A stretch of DNA of 17,499 bases from Bacteroidota bacterium (lineage in GTDB: Bacteria > Bacteroidota > Bacteroidia > Chitinophagales > Chitinophagaceae). Made by a program: the position numbers and the translations under genes. The DNA is taken from NCBI GenBank assembly GCA_028877005.1, contig JAGWPI010000219.1, positions 1-17,499 of the forward strand, in the 5' to 3' direction. Of the stretch, positions 1 through 8,538 are shown piece by piece; within the stretch, counting starts at the first letter, position 1; each line of letters begins with the position of its first letter. Under the pieces are notes generated by a model, which did no database searches, was not told the origin of the DNA, and worked only from the letters and a program-made list of their open reading frames with translations.

Positions 1-3000
1 ATTCGTTCTGTTAATCCGGATGAGCAGGATATAAAAATAACAGGCAAAATTGTAAACGAAAAGGGCGAACCCCTAAGTGGTGTAAGTATATCAATTAAGG
101 GTACATCGAAGGGAACAGTTACCGACAATAATGGTAATTATACTTTAAATGTAGCTCCCAATGCTGTATTAATTATTTCTTACATTGGTTATACTACACA
201 AGAAGTTAGTGTAAATAATCAAAATGTTATTAATGTATCGTTGGTTGCTTCAGAAAAGCAACTAGATCAGGTGGTTGTAGTTGGATATGGTACACAACGT
301 AAGCAAGATGTTACCGGTTCTATTGCTACAATAAAAGGAAGCGAAATATCTAAACAAGCCTCTGTAAATCCTATTAGTGCATTACAGGGCAAAGTGGCAG
401 GTGTTCAAATTACCAATTCAGGAGCTCCGGGTAGCGCACCTCAAATTAATATCAGAGGGTTGGGTACTTATTGGTCAAATACTGGTCCGTTGTATGTGGT
501 TGATGGAGTATGGTTGAATGATGTTAATTTTTTAAATCCTGCCGATATTCAATCTATTAGTATTTTAAAAGATGCCTCTAGTGAGGCAATTTATGGAATT
601 AAAGGTGCAAATGGTGTTGTAATAATTACAACTAAAAAAGGCACCGGCGCCAATAGAAAACCGGTAGTAAATTATAATGGATATGTTGGCTATCAAAAAG
701 CAACCAACCAAGTTAAAATGGCTGATGCATACCAGTATGCAGTTTTATTTAATGAGTTGGGAAGAATGACGGGTGCCACCAATTTTCTTGATTCATCTAA
801 ATTCGGAACAGGTACCAATTGGTTTGATCAAGTATTACGTAATGCAATTATTACCAATCATCAGGTATCTGTAACCGGTGGTACTGATAAAAATACTTAT
901 AATTTTTCTTTGGGTTATTTAACGCAACAAGGTATTTTAAAAACCAATGATTATACCCGTTATACAGCTAATTTAAGTAATGATATTCAAGTGTCTAAGA
1001 ACATTAAGGCAGGGTATACTGTTATTGGCAACTTTAATAATTCACACAATGCGCCTGGGGGTATTTGGCATGCATTGTATGCAGCACCTCCGGTTTTACC
1101 AGTTAAATTTGCTGATGGTGTTACTTATGGCGATCCTGGTTATTATGGATTGGGCTCTGCTGTTAGTAATCCGCAAGCTACACTCGATTATAATAATTCA
1201 TATAGTAGAGGATACAACTTTACCGGTAATGCTTATGTGGATATACGTATTGCCAGACACTTCGATTTTAAAAGCACTGTAAGTGGTGTTTATGGTGATA
1301 ATGAGTCAAAAAATTATGTACCGGTTTATAAAGCTACTTCAACCCAACAAAATTCGGTAAGTAGCTTAGGTGTTTCTCGCGGTGAAAACAGATCATGGAT
1401 TGCTGAAAATACCATTACTTATTCTAATACATTTGCTACCAATCATCGGGTAACAATTTTAGCCGGTCAGCATGCAGAGTGGAATAATTATAATTTTATT
1501 TCTGCATCTGCACAAAATGTTCCCAATGTTAACTCAGGTAACTGGTTTTTAGGGTTAGGTAATAATCCTTATGTAAATGATGTGGATAATAGTTATAACC
1601 AACAATATCCATTACAATCAACCATCTCCTCTTATTTTGGAAGAATCAATTATGCGTTTAAAAATAAATACATGTTGAATGCTACTATGCGTGCTGATGG
1701 TTCTTCCAAATTTACCGGAAGTGAAAGATGGGGTTATTTTCCCTCTATTGGAGCAGCATGGATAGTTTCTCAGGAAAACTTTATGCGCAATCAACATATA
1801 TTCAATTCATTGAAGTTGAAAGCCAGTTGGGGTAAAGTTGGTAATGCAGGGGTACCCACTTTTGTAAGTACTCAGCAAACCGTTTCAGGCGGTGCTTATA
1901 GTGTTATATATGGTAACAGTGGTACCGTTTCTCAAGGTGTAAGCGTTGCCTCTATTCCTCCACCACCATTAAAATGGGAAAAAAGTGTTGGAACAGATAT
2001 TGGATTAGAGGCAGCTGTTTTAAATAGTCGGTTAACTATAGAAGCAGATGTATATAATAAAAAAACACAGGATATTATCATGAATGTGTATTTGCCCGGC
2101 TCTGCAGGATTGGCTAATCAATTTATTACAACTAATGTAGGTGATGCACAAAATCAGGGATTTGAATTATCATTAAATTGGCATGATAATGTGAGCAAAG
2201 ATTTTAGTTACTCAATTAGTGGTAATATTTCTTATAATGAAAATAAATTTTTAACAAATAGCGCAGGCGGACAAAAAATTTATGATGGAGGCTCTGGTGC
2301 TACCGGTGGGCAGTTTACTACACTAACAACTGTGGGTCAACCCATTGGTGTGTTTTATGGTTATAAAGTAGTTGGAATTTTTCAAACAGCGGCAGATGTA
2401 GCTAACTATAAAGATAAATCAGGAAATTTATTCCAACCTAATGCACAGCCCGGTGATTTTAAATATGCCAGCACAACAGGTGTTGGTCCAATTTCTGCCA
2501 ATGATAGAGTAGTATTAGGCAATCCTAATCCAAAATACATTTATGGTATTAGTACCAATTTTGTATATAAACAATTTGACTTGTCGCTCGATTTTCAGGG
2601 TGTTGCCGGTGTAGATGTGTATAATGCCAATAAAGGACTGCGATATGGCGCAGAAAACTGGACACTAGATTTTTACAACAACCGCTGGCATGGTGCCAAT
2701 ACATCTAATAGTTACCCATCTGTAAATATTGGAGGCGGAAACAATTACTGGCCTAATTCATGGTATGTAGAAAGCGGTAGCTATTTCAGAATTAGAAATA
2801 TGCAACTGGGTTATACTTTGCCCAATACACATTTACAGCACTTAGGTATTCAAACCTTACGGGTATATGTGAATGCTCAAAATGCATTTAACTTCTTCAG
2901 CTACAAAGGTTTCTCACCCGAAGTAGGCGGCAGTCCGGGTAATATTGGTATCGACAACAATACTTATCCGTTATCTGCTATTTACAACTTTGGTGTAAAT

Positions 3001-3012
3001 CTTTCTTTCTAA
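1..3012 (+). CDS. SusC/RagA-family TonB-linked outer membrane transporter (5' partial)
   Basis: This is the outer membrane barrel that, with its SusD partner, imports oligosaccharides using TonB energy. The frame is open from base 1, so the protein starts upstream; 1003 residues are visible and only the signal peptide and a short N-terminal stretch appear to be missing. Visible residues about 12-80 form a carboxypeptidase-D regulatory-like domain (starting ITGKIVNEKGEPLSGV). Residues about 88-213 are the plug, with the SusC signature VVVVGYGTQRKQDVTGSI, an NIRG motif and the YVVDGV segment, ending in VIITTKKG. The rest is beta-barrel, ending in the aromatic C-terminus FGVNLSF expected for BAM recognition. 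The SusD gene follows after 14 bp, so the two are co-transcribed. Whether an STN signalling domain precedes the visible part cannot be judged. The family is certain; the substrate is inferred only from the downstream enzymes. Confidence 0.95.
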   Translation: MRSVNPDEQDIKITGKIVNEKGEPLSGVSISIKGTSKGTVTDNNGNYTLNVAPNAVLIISYIGYTTQEVSVNNQNVINVSLVASEKQLDQVVVVGYGTQRKQDVTGSIATIKGSEISKQASVNPISALQGKVAGVQITNSGAPGSAPQINIRGLGTYWSNTGPLYVVDGVWLNDVNFLNPADIQSISILKDASSEAIYGIKGANGVVIITTKKGTGANRKPVVNYNGYVGYQKATNQVKMADAYQYAVLFNELGRMTGATNFLDSSKFGTGTNWFDQVLRNAIITNHQVSVTGGTDKNTYNFSLGYLTQQGILKTNDYTRYTANLSNDIQVSKNIKAGYTVIGNFNNSHNAPGGIWHALYAAPPVLPVKFADGVTYGDPGYYGLGSAVSNPQATLDYNNSYSRGYNFTGNAYVDIRIARHFDFKSTVSGVYGDNESKNYVPVYKATSTQQNSVSSLGVSRGENRSWIAENTITYSNTFATNHRVTILAGQHAEWNNYNFISASAQNVPNVNSGNWFLGLGNNPYVNDVDNSYNQQYPLQSTISSYFGRINYAFKNKYMLNATMRADGSSKFTGSERWGYFPSIGAAWIVSQENFMRNQHIFNSLKLKASWGKVGNAGVPTFVSTQQTVSGGAYSVIYGNSGTVSQGVSVASIPPPPLKWEKSVGTDIGLEAAVLNSRLTIEADVYNKKTQDIIMNVYLPGSAGLANQFITTNVGDAQNQGFELSLNWHDNVSKDFSYSISGNISYNENKFLTNSAGGQKIYDGGSGATGGQFTTLTTVGQPIGVFYGYKVVGIFQTAADVANYKDKSGNLFQPNAQPGDFKYASTTGVGPISANDRVVLGNPNPKYIYGISTNFVYKQFDLSLDFQGVAGVDVYNANKGLRYGAENWTLDFYNNRWHGANTSNSYPSVNIGGGNNYWPNSWYVESGSYFRIRNMQLGYTLPNTHLQHLGIQTLRVYVNAQNAFNFFSYKGFSPEVGGSPGNIGIDNNTYPLSAIYNFGVNLSF

Positions 3013-3026
3013 ACTCATTAAAGCGA

Positions 3027-4538
3027 ATGATTATGAAAAATATACTAAATATAAAATGGGTTAATCGGGTGGTAAAACCGGCAATTTTCAGTTTTTCTTT
3101 AGCCATTTTTGTTACCGGATGCTCAAAAAACTTTTTAGATGTTCCGGTTCAAGGGCAGCAACCGGCAACACAAATTTGGAAAACAAGTACTGATGCCGCT
3201 AATGCTGTAAATGCTATATATGCTAATTTACGTAGTTGGAATAATGTTGCCTTTGCACCAATTTGTGTTGAAAGTGTTGGATCAGATGATGCAGCAAAAG
3301 GTAGTGTACCAAGTGATGCTACTTTTATTAATTCCTATGATAATTTTACTGTAACAGCTACTGATGGGCAATTAGATGGATTTTGGACAGGGCAATACCA
3401 AAACATTAATTTATGTAATCAGGTATTAGATAATATTCCTGCTATTAATATGGATGCAACTTTAAAAGCACGTTATTTGGCCGAAGCTAAATTTGTAAGA
3501 GCCTATTCCTATTTTCGATTAGTTCGCGCCTTTGGAAACATTCCACTTGTATTACATGTGCCTTCAAAACCTAGTGAGCTAAATCCTGTACAAAGTAAAC
3601 CTGCCGATGTTTATGCAGCTATTGAACAAGATTTAACAGATGCAGCCGGGGTTTTACCCGCCACTTATGGTCCTGCGGATATTGGCCGCGCCACTAAAGG
3701 AGCAGCATTAGCTTTGCATGCTAAAGTAGCAATGTATCAGAAAAAATGGAGTGATGTAAAAACATTTACTGATCAAATTATTGCATCCGGCACCTATTCA
3801 CTTTTTCCTAGTCCTTATCAGTTATTTAGAATTCCGAATGAAAATAATGTTGAGTCTATTTTCGAAATTCAATGTAATTATGTTGCCGGGAATGGAGGCT
3901 TATCAAATAGCCAATATTCGCAAGTACAGGGTAATAGAGATGCTAATGCCGGTTGGGGTTTTAATGTTCCTACCCAAAGCTTAGTGAATGAGTTTGAACC
4001 TGGCGATCCCAGATTAAATGCTACCATTATGTTTGCCGGTACAACAACACCTGATGGTGACGTAGTGCCATTACCGCAAGCAGGGGCACCTTCAATGTAT
4101 AACATGAAATCTTATGTACCTTTTGCTTTAGCATTGGTAGATAATCAAGGTGCTGATCAAAATGTTCGTGTAATTCGTTATGCAGAAGTATTATTAATGA
4201 ATGCAGAAGCAAATAACGAATTAGGTAACACAGCTGCAGCATTAGCCTCCTTGGAACAAGTAAGGGCTAGAGCCCGAGCTCAAAGTGCTAATCCGGCAGT
4301 TGATTTACCTCCGGTTGTAACTACCGATCAGGCTACCTTACGTACTGCAATTTGGCATGAACGAAGGGTTGAATTAGCTATGGAATTTGATCGATATTTT
4401 GATGTTATTCGTCAAGGTAGGGCTGCTACTGTATTTGGTCCATTGGGTTGGAAAGCCGGAAAAAATGAAGTTTGGCCTATTCCACAAAATCAAATTGATA
4501 TAAGTGGTGGGGTATTGGTTCAAAATCCGGGTTACTAA
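3027..4538 (+). CDS. SusD/RagB-family nutrient-binding outer membrane lipoprotein
   Basis: This is the lid that covers the extracellular face of the SusC barrel and captures oligosaccharide for import. It has 503 residues, normal for the family. The N-terminus is a lipoprotein signal with lipobox VTGC (Cys32), followed by the SKNFLDVP sequence characteristic of SusD proteins. Residues about 33-230 match the SusD N-terminal helical domain (including AEAKFVRAYSYFRLVRAFG). The C-terminal half contains the RagB/SusD signature region (VIRYAEVLLMNAEANNELG, then the WHERRVELAMEFDRYFDVIR segment). Met3 is an equally plausible start and would change nothing functionally. It lies 14 bp after susC and 26 bp before the LamG lipoprotein gene. 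Ligand specificity cannot be read from the sequence. Confidence 0.95.
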   Translation: MIMKNILNIKWVNRVVKPAIFSFSLAIFVTGCSKNFLDVPVQGQQPATQIWKTSTDAANAVNAIYANLRSWNNVAFAPICVESVGSDDAAKGSVPSDATFINSYDNFTVTATDGQLDGFWTGQYQNINLCNQVLDNIPAINMDATLKARYLAEAKFVRAYSYFRLVRAFGNIPLVLHVPSKPSELNPVQSKPADVYAAIEQDLTDAAGVLPATYGPADIGRATKGAALALHAKVAMYQKKWSDVKTFTDQIIASGTYSLFPSPYQLFRIPNENNVESIFEIQCNYVAGNGGLSNSQYSQVQGNRDANAGWGFNVPTQSLVNEFEPGDPRLNATIMFAGTTTPDGDVVPLPQAGAPSMYNMKSYVPFALALVDNQGADQNVRVIRYAEVLLMNAEANNELGNTAAALASLEQVRARARAQSANPAVDLPPVVTTDQATLRTAIWHERRVELAMEFDRYFDVIRQGRAATVFGPLGWKAGKNEVWPIPQNQIDISGGVLVQNPGY

Positions 4539-4564
4539 TTTGTTCATTTATTAAACTTGTTATT

Positions 4565-5425
4565 ATGAAATATAATAAAAAATACCATATTTCAGTAAAT
4601 ATTGCCACACTACTCTTATTGGCTGTGGTATTTACTTCCTGTCAAAAATCCTTTGATCCGGCCAGTTATGCACCTCCCCAAACATTTGGTGGTTATGCTT
4701 CATCCAGAGAAATTGCTGCTTCCAATTTGGTGGGATATTGGGGTTTTGAAAATTCATTAATTGATAGTGTATCTAATACCAATGGCAATGGCATTGGCAC
4801 ATCCTTTACTACGGGTATTAAAGGGAATGCATTACAAGGCGCTAATAATGGCTATTTTATTACTACGCCTAGTAGCGCTGTTGTAGGATTAAAAAGTTTT
4901 ACTATATCATTTTGGGTAAATTCTCCTCAAAATACCAATGGTACTTTTGGTTTGGTTTGTTTATCGAATACACAAGATTTTTGGGGTAACTTAGATATAT
5001 TTTTTGAAAATGGAAGTACCACTACTAATGCTAATTTAAAGGCTCATATCGAGAACTGGGTAACACCCACAACTAATAATGACCAATGGTTGGGTAGTTT
5101 TGCAGTGGGTAATATTTGGAACAAGTGGTCACATATTGTATTAACTTATGATGCAACCACTTCAACCTTTGTTACCTATTTGAATGGAAGTGCTATCAAT
5201 TCAACCGTGAAAGCTGGAAATGGTGCATTAACTTTTCAAAATGCCTCTGCTTTAATTTTTGGAACTATGCAATTTAATGTAACACCTTCCTTAGGAACCG
5301 CGGGTGGGCCACAAGGTTGGGCAAGCTATATGCCCGGTGCTATGGATGAAGTTCGTATTTACAACGCACCACTTGCAGCGGCAGATGTAAAAGCCTTATA
5401 TCAGTTGCAGAATTTAGGTAAATAA
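4565..5425 (+). CDS. LamG/concanavalin A-like lipoprotein, probable surface glycan-binding protein
   Basis: This 286-residue protein has a lipoprotein signal with Cys26 in FTSC followed by QKSFDP. After a proline-rich linker, residues about 55-280 look like one laminin-G/concanavalin jelly-roll. The hallmarks are LVGYWGFENSLIDS at the start, FTISFWVNS, WNKWSHIVLTYDATT, FVTYLNGSAI, and MDEVRIYNAPLAAADVKALY at the end. No catalytic motif is evident, so binding is more likely than hydrolysis. Its position directly after susCD is where PULs keep SusE/SusF-like surface glycan-binding proteins, and I infer that role. It does not resemble SusE or SusF themselves. A strong hairpin follows the stop codon. 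A lectin-fold enzyme with degenerate motifs is the alternative, but less likely. Confidence 0.82.
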   Translation: MKYNKKYHISVNIATLLLLAVVFTSCQKSFDPASYAPPQTFGGYASSREIAASNLVGYWGFENSLIDSVSNTNGNGIGTSFTTGIKGNALQGANNGYFITTPSSAVVGLKSFTISFWVNSPQNTNGTFGLVCLSNTQDFWGNLDIFFENGSTTTNANLKAHIENWVTPTTNNDQWLGSFAVGNIWNKWSHIVLTYDATTSTFVTYLNGSAINSTVKAGNGALTFQNASALIFGTMQFNVTPSLGTAGGPQGWASYMPGAMDEVRIYNAPLAAADVKALYQLQNLGK

Positions 5426-5445
5426 TTTTTCATTGGTTTAAATTC

Positions 5446-5491
5446 AGAAGTGCATCCTGCATTCATCTTTTTAATGGCAGGGTGCACTTTT
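5446..5491 (+). promoter_or_regulatory. Intra-operon stem-loop (possible attenuator or mRNA-stabilising hairpin)
   Basis: The arm AAGTGCATCCTGC (5448-5460) pairs with GCAGGGTGCACTT (5477-5489): 13 base pairs, one of them a G-U wobble. An outer A-U and G-U pair, and inner ATT/AAT pairs past a bulged G, extend it. The loop is short, and the right arm runs into TTTT (5488-5491). It sits in the widest gap of the operon (75 bp), between the LamG lipoprotein gene and the first glycosidase gene. The four-U tail is short for a full terminator, so partial termination or 3'-end stabilisation of the susCD-LamG message is more likely. The structure is seen in the sequence; the function is inferred. Confidence 0.6.
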
Positions 5492-5500
5492 AATCGGATT

Positions 5501-7180
5501 ATGAAAATCTTTCTCAAATACTGTATTGTTATTTTATTTTTGACACTTTTTTTTGGATGCAAAAAAAAAGCAACATCTATTACAGCAAATCCGCCAACTA
5601 CACCAAGTTCATTTAGCCTTAATAGTTTAAGAGTAAATGGTGTGTTCAACGGTTTTACTTATTACAATGTAAATTTTAAACCGACAGTATTATTTTCTTT
5701 TAGTGCCCCACTAAATAATAACTCATTAGCAAACAGTATTCAATTATTGGGTAGTAGTGGCGTAATAATACCTTTTAATGCTACTTTACAAAATAATGAT
5801 AGTACAGTTTTAATTCAACCAATTAACAACATCAATCCCATAACACTATATACTTTAACTGTTTCTACAACATTACAATCAAAATCGGGCGGTAATTTGC
5901 AATCACCGATTTCAGTTAAATTAATCACTGCAATTGATTCAACCAATAAGTTTCCTCTAATTGCCGATACTGCTTTGCTTACTTTAATTCAACAACAAAC
6001 GTTTAAATATTTTTGGGATTTTGGGCACCCGGTTAGTGGTATGGCCAGAGAAAGAAACACTTCGGGCGATGTGGTTACAACCGGGGGTACAGGTTTTGGC
6101 ATCATGAGCATGTTAGTGGGAATAAATAGAGGTTTTATTACTCGTGTAGATGGATTGAATAGAATAATAACCATCGTTTCTTTTTTAACCAATAATTGTA
6201 CACGCTACCATGGTGCATTTGCTCATTGGATAAATGGAGCTACCGGTGCAACCATTCCATTTAGTACACAGGATGATGGGGCAGATTTAGTGGAAACGTC
6301 TTATTTAATGCAGGGCTTATTGTGTGCCCGCCAATATTTTAATGGAACAAACACTACAGAAACGGCATTGCGTAATAATATAAATTTTTTATGGAATGCT
6401 GTAGAATGGAATTGGTTTACCCAAAATAATCAGTCTGTATTATATTGGCATTGGAGTCCTAATTATAATTGGTCTATGAACATGACCATTAAAGGATGGA
6501 ATGAAGCTTTAATAACCTATGTTTTGGCTGCATCTTCTACAACATCACCTATTAATCAGACTGTATACACTAATGGATGGGCATCTAATGGTGCCATGAA
6601 AAATGGTAATACCTACTACGGAAATGTGTTACCGCTAGGCCCTACTTTAGGCGGTCCTTTATTTTTTGCACATTATTCATTTTTAGGAATTAATCCAAAT
6701 GGATTAAATGATGCTTATGCTAATTATATGGTTCAAAATACTGCTCATGCAAAAATTAATTATGCTTACTGTTTGGCCAATCCTAGTGGATATAATGGAT
6801 ATAGTACCGCTGTATGGGGGCTTACGGCCAGCGATGATAATATAACCGGTTATAGTGCCCATTCACCTACCAATGACTTGGGTGTAATAAGCCCCACAGC
6901 TGCTATTGCATCGTTGCCTTATACACCAACAGAATCTATGGCTGCTATTCGTTTTTTTTATTATCAATTAGGTGATAAAATTTGGGGACAATATGGCTTT
7001 ACCGATGCTTTTAACCTAACCAATATTTGGTTTGCTAACAGTTATTTGGCTATTGATCAGGGCCCGGAAATTATTATGATTGAGAATTATCGCTCCGGAT
7101 TATTGTGGAATCTTTTTACTTCCTGTCCCGAAGTACAACAAGGGATGCGCAATTTGGGCTTTACGGCACCTTACTTATAA
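5501..7180 (+). CDS. GH144-like (PF10091) glucanase lipoprotein with N-terminal Ig-like domain
   Basis: The start is placed at the ATG at 5501, because only this gives a signal peptide (KIFLKYCIVILFLTLFFGC, lipobox Cys20); the protein is then 559 residues. Residues about 33-150 form a bacterial Ig-like (SbsA/Big_5-type) domain. Residues about 158-559 are the PF10091 'glucoamylase' (alpha/alpha)6 domain: FKYFWDFGHPVSGMARER, GGTGFGIM, QDDGADLVETSYL, WHWSPNYNW, and LAIDQGPEIIMIENYRSGLLW. Characterised stand-alone members are GH144 endo-beta-1,2-glucanases or sophorohydrolases. Asp258, Asp262, Glu265 and Glu335 occupy the positions I recall as functionally important in Chitinophaga CpSGL. The lipoprotein anchor suggests a surface endo-enzyme making the first cuts. 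Residues after the Cys are KKK rather than acidic, so surface export is not assured. It is a tandem paralogue of the next gene. The family is sure; beta-1,2 specificity is likely but unproven. Confidence 0.85.
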   Translation: MKIFLKYCIVILFLTLFFGCKKKATSITANPPTTPSSFSLNSLRVNGVFNGFTYYNVNFKPTVLFSFSAPLNNNSLANSIQLLGSSGVIIPFNATLQNNDSTVLIQPINNINPITLYTLTVSTTLQSKSGGNLQSPISVKLITAIDSTNKFPLIADTALLTLIQQQTFKYFWDFGHPVSGMARERNTSGDVVTTGGTGFGIMSMLVGINRGFITRVDGLNRIITIVSFLTNNCTRYHGAFAHWINGATGATIPFSTQDDGADLVETSYLMQGLLCARQYFNGTNTTETALRNNINFLWNAVEWNWFTQNNQSVLYWHWSPNYNWSMNMTIKGWNEALITYVLAASSTTSPINQTVYTNGWASNGAMKNGNTYYGNVLPLGPTLGGPLFFAHYSFLGINPNGLNDAYANYMVQNTAHAKINYAYCLANPSGYNGYSTAVWGLTASDDNITGYSAHSPTNDLGVISPTAAIASLPYTPTESMAAIRFFYYQLGDKIWGQYGFTDAFNLTNIWFANSYLAIDQGPEIIMIENYRSGLLWNLFTSCPEVQQGMRNLGFTAPYL

Positions 7181-7206
7181 AACTAAATGAATATAATATT
7201 ATTGTC

Positions 7207-8535
7207 ATGAAAAAATTACTTCTTTTAATAATCTTTATACCCATAATAATAAGCACCACCTATGCACAACAGCAATATATTCCTGCAAAATTATCTGATT
7301 CTGCACTTTTAGAAAAATTACAACATCAAACCTTTAATTATTTTTGGCATTTTGCCCATCCTGTAAGTGGTATGGCACGCGAACGCAGTAATGTGGCTTA
7401 TGATTATGGAGATGAGGTAGTAACTACGGGTGGAACCGGCTTTGGTATTATGGCAATGATTGTTGCAGCTGATAGAAAATGGTTACCACGAGATACCATT
7501 GCTGCTAGACTTTTGAAAATGGTTCGCTTTCTTTCAAAAGCCAATTCCTATCATGGGGTATTTCCACATTGGATGAATGGTACCACCGGCATTACTATTC
7601 CCTTTAGTAGAAAGGATGATGGGGCAGATTTAGTAGAAACTTCTTACTTGTTTCAGGGATTATTATGTGCTCGCCAATATTTTACCGGCAGTAATGTTAT
7701 TGAAACCGAAATACGAAATAGAATTAATTGGTTATGGAATGACATTGAATGGGATTGGTTTACCAAAGGAGGACAAACAATTTTATATTGGCATTGGAGT
7801 CCAAATAATGGTTGGGCAATGAATTTTCCTATACGTGGTTTCAATGAATGTTTAATTACTTATGTATTGGCTGCATCAGGAACACGTTATTCAGTTCCCG
7901 CCAGTGTATATCATCAGGGCTGGGTACAAAGTGATTTCTTTAAAAATGGCAAACAATTTTACGGTATTACCTTGCCGTTAGGTTTTGATGGTGGCGGCCC
8001 TTTATTCTTTTCGCAGTATTCTTTTTTAGGACTTGATCCTCGTGGTTTAAAAGATAAATATGCAGATTATTGGGAGCAAAATAAGAATCATACTTTAATT
8101 AATCATGCTTATTGTGTGGCTAATCCTAAAAATTTTAAAGGATATGGTTTTAATTGTTGGGGTTTAACTGCCTGCGATACTTATAATGGATACAATGCCT
8201 TTTCTCCAACAAATGATGATGGTACTATAGCCCCTACTGCTGCTTTATCTGCATTTCCGTATACACCCGAATACTCTATGCAAGCATTACGATTTTTTTA
8301 CGATAGTTTAGGTGCAAATTTATGGGGTGAATACGGATTTAAAGATGCATTTAATTTATCTAAAAATTGGTTTGCCTCTTCTTATTTAGCTATTGATCAA
8401 GGGCCAATTGTGGTAATGATTGAAAATTATAGAACCGGCCTATTATGGAAATTATTTATGAGTTGTAAGGAAGTACAAGCTGGTTTGAAGAAATTAGATT
8501 TTCAAAGTCCATGGTTATTAACAAAAAATAAATAG
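7207..8535 (+). CDS. GH144-like (PF10091) glucanase or sophorohydrolase, exported
   Basis: The start at 7207 gives a classical signal peptide (MKKLLLLIIFIPIIISTTYAQ) without a lipobox, so the 442-residue product should be soluble in the periplasm or secreted. Nearly the whole mature protein is one PF10091 domain, the same architecture as single-domain GH144 enzymes. Motifs are FNYFWHFAHPVSGMARER, GGTGFGIM, KDDGADLVETSYL (Asp137, Asp141, Glu144), FNECLI (Glu214), and LAIDQGPIVVMIENYRTGLLW. The acidic residues lie within a few positions of those I recall for CpSGL. It is highly similar to the preceding gene over its full catalytic domain, even at DNA level around the DDGAD motif, so the pair arose by duplication. 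I infer that it trims imported beta-1,2-gluco-oligosaccharides, either endo or as a disaccharide-releasing exo-enzyme. The next gene starts 3 bp after its stop. Confidence 0.87.
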   Translation: MKKLLLLIIFIPIIISTTYAQQQYIPAKLSDSALLEKLQHQTFNYFWHFAHPVSGMARERSNVAYDYGDEVVTTGGTGFGIMAMIVAADRKWLPRDTIAARLLKMVRFLSKANSYHGVFPHWMNGTTGITIPFSRKDDGADLVETSYLFQGLLCARQYFTGSNVIETEIRNRINWLWNDIEWDWFTKGGQTILYWHWSPNNGWAMNFPIRGFNECLITYVLAASGTRYSVPASVYHQGWVQSDFFKNGKQFYGITLPLGFDGGGPLFFSQYSFLGLDPRGLKDKYADYWEQNKNHTLINHAYCVANPKNFKGYGFNCWGLTACDTYNGYNAFSPTNDDGTIAPTAALSAFPYTPEYSMQALRFFYDSLGANLWGEYGFKDAFNLSKNWFASSYLAIDQGPIVVMIENYRTGLLWKLFMSCKEVQAGLKKLDFQSPWLLTKNK

Positions 8536-8538
8536 CTA

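Noticed and set aside
241..3012. A start codon for the SusC gene at 241 (TTG)
   Set aside because: The same frame is open back to base 1 and encodes the conserved N-terminal carboxypeptidase-like domain, so the gene is cut by the window edge and does not start at 241.
5450..5500. GTG at 5450 as start of the first GH144-like gene
   Set aside because: It lies inside the left arm of the hairpin and would place 17 extra residues before a clear lipoprotein signal peptide beginning at 5501.
7105..7206. Upstream start of the second GH144-like gene overlapping the first
   Set aside because: The extra residues have no signal-peptide character and read the end of the previous gene out of frame. ATG at 7207 starts a textbook signal peptide.
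5501..8535. Starch or glycogen glucoamylases (GH15-type)
   Set aside because: The domain is the PF10091 family, which carries the word 'glycoamylase' in its name but differs from GH15. Characterised secreted members act on beta-1,2-glucan, and the locus has no other alpha-glucan enzyme.
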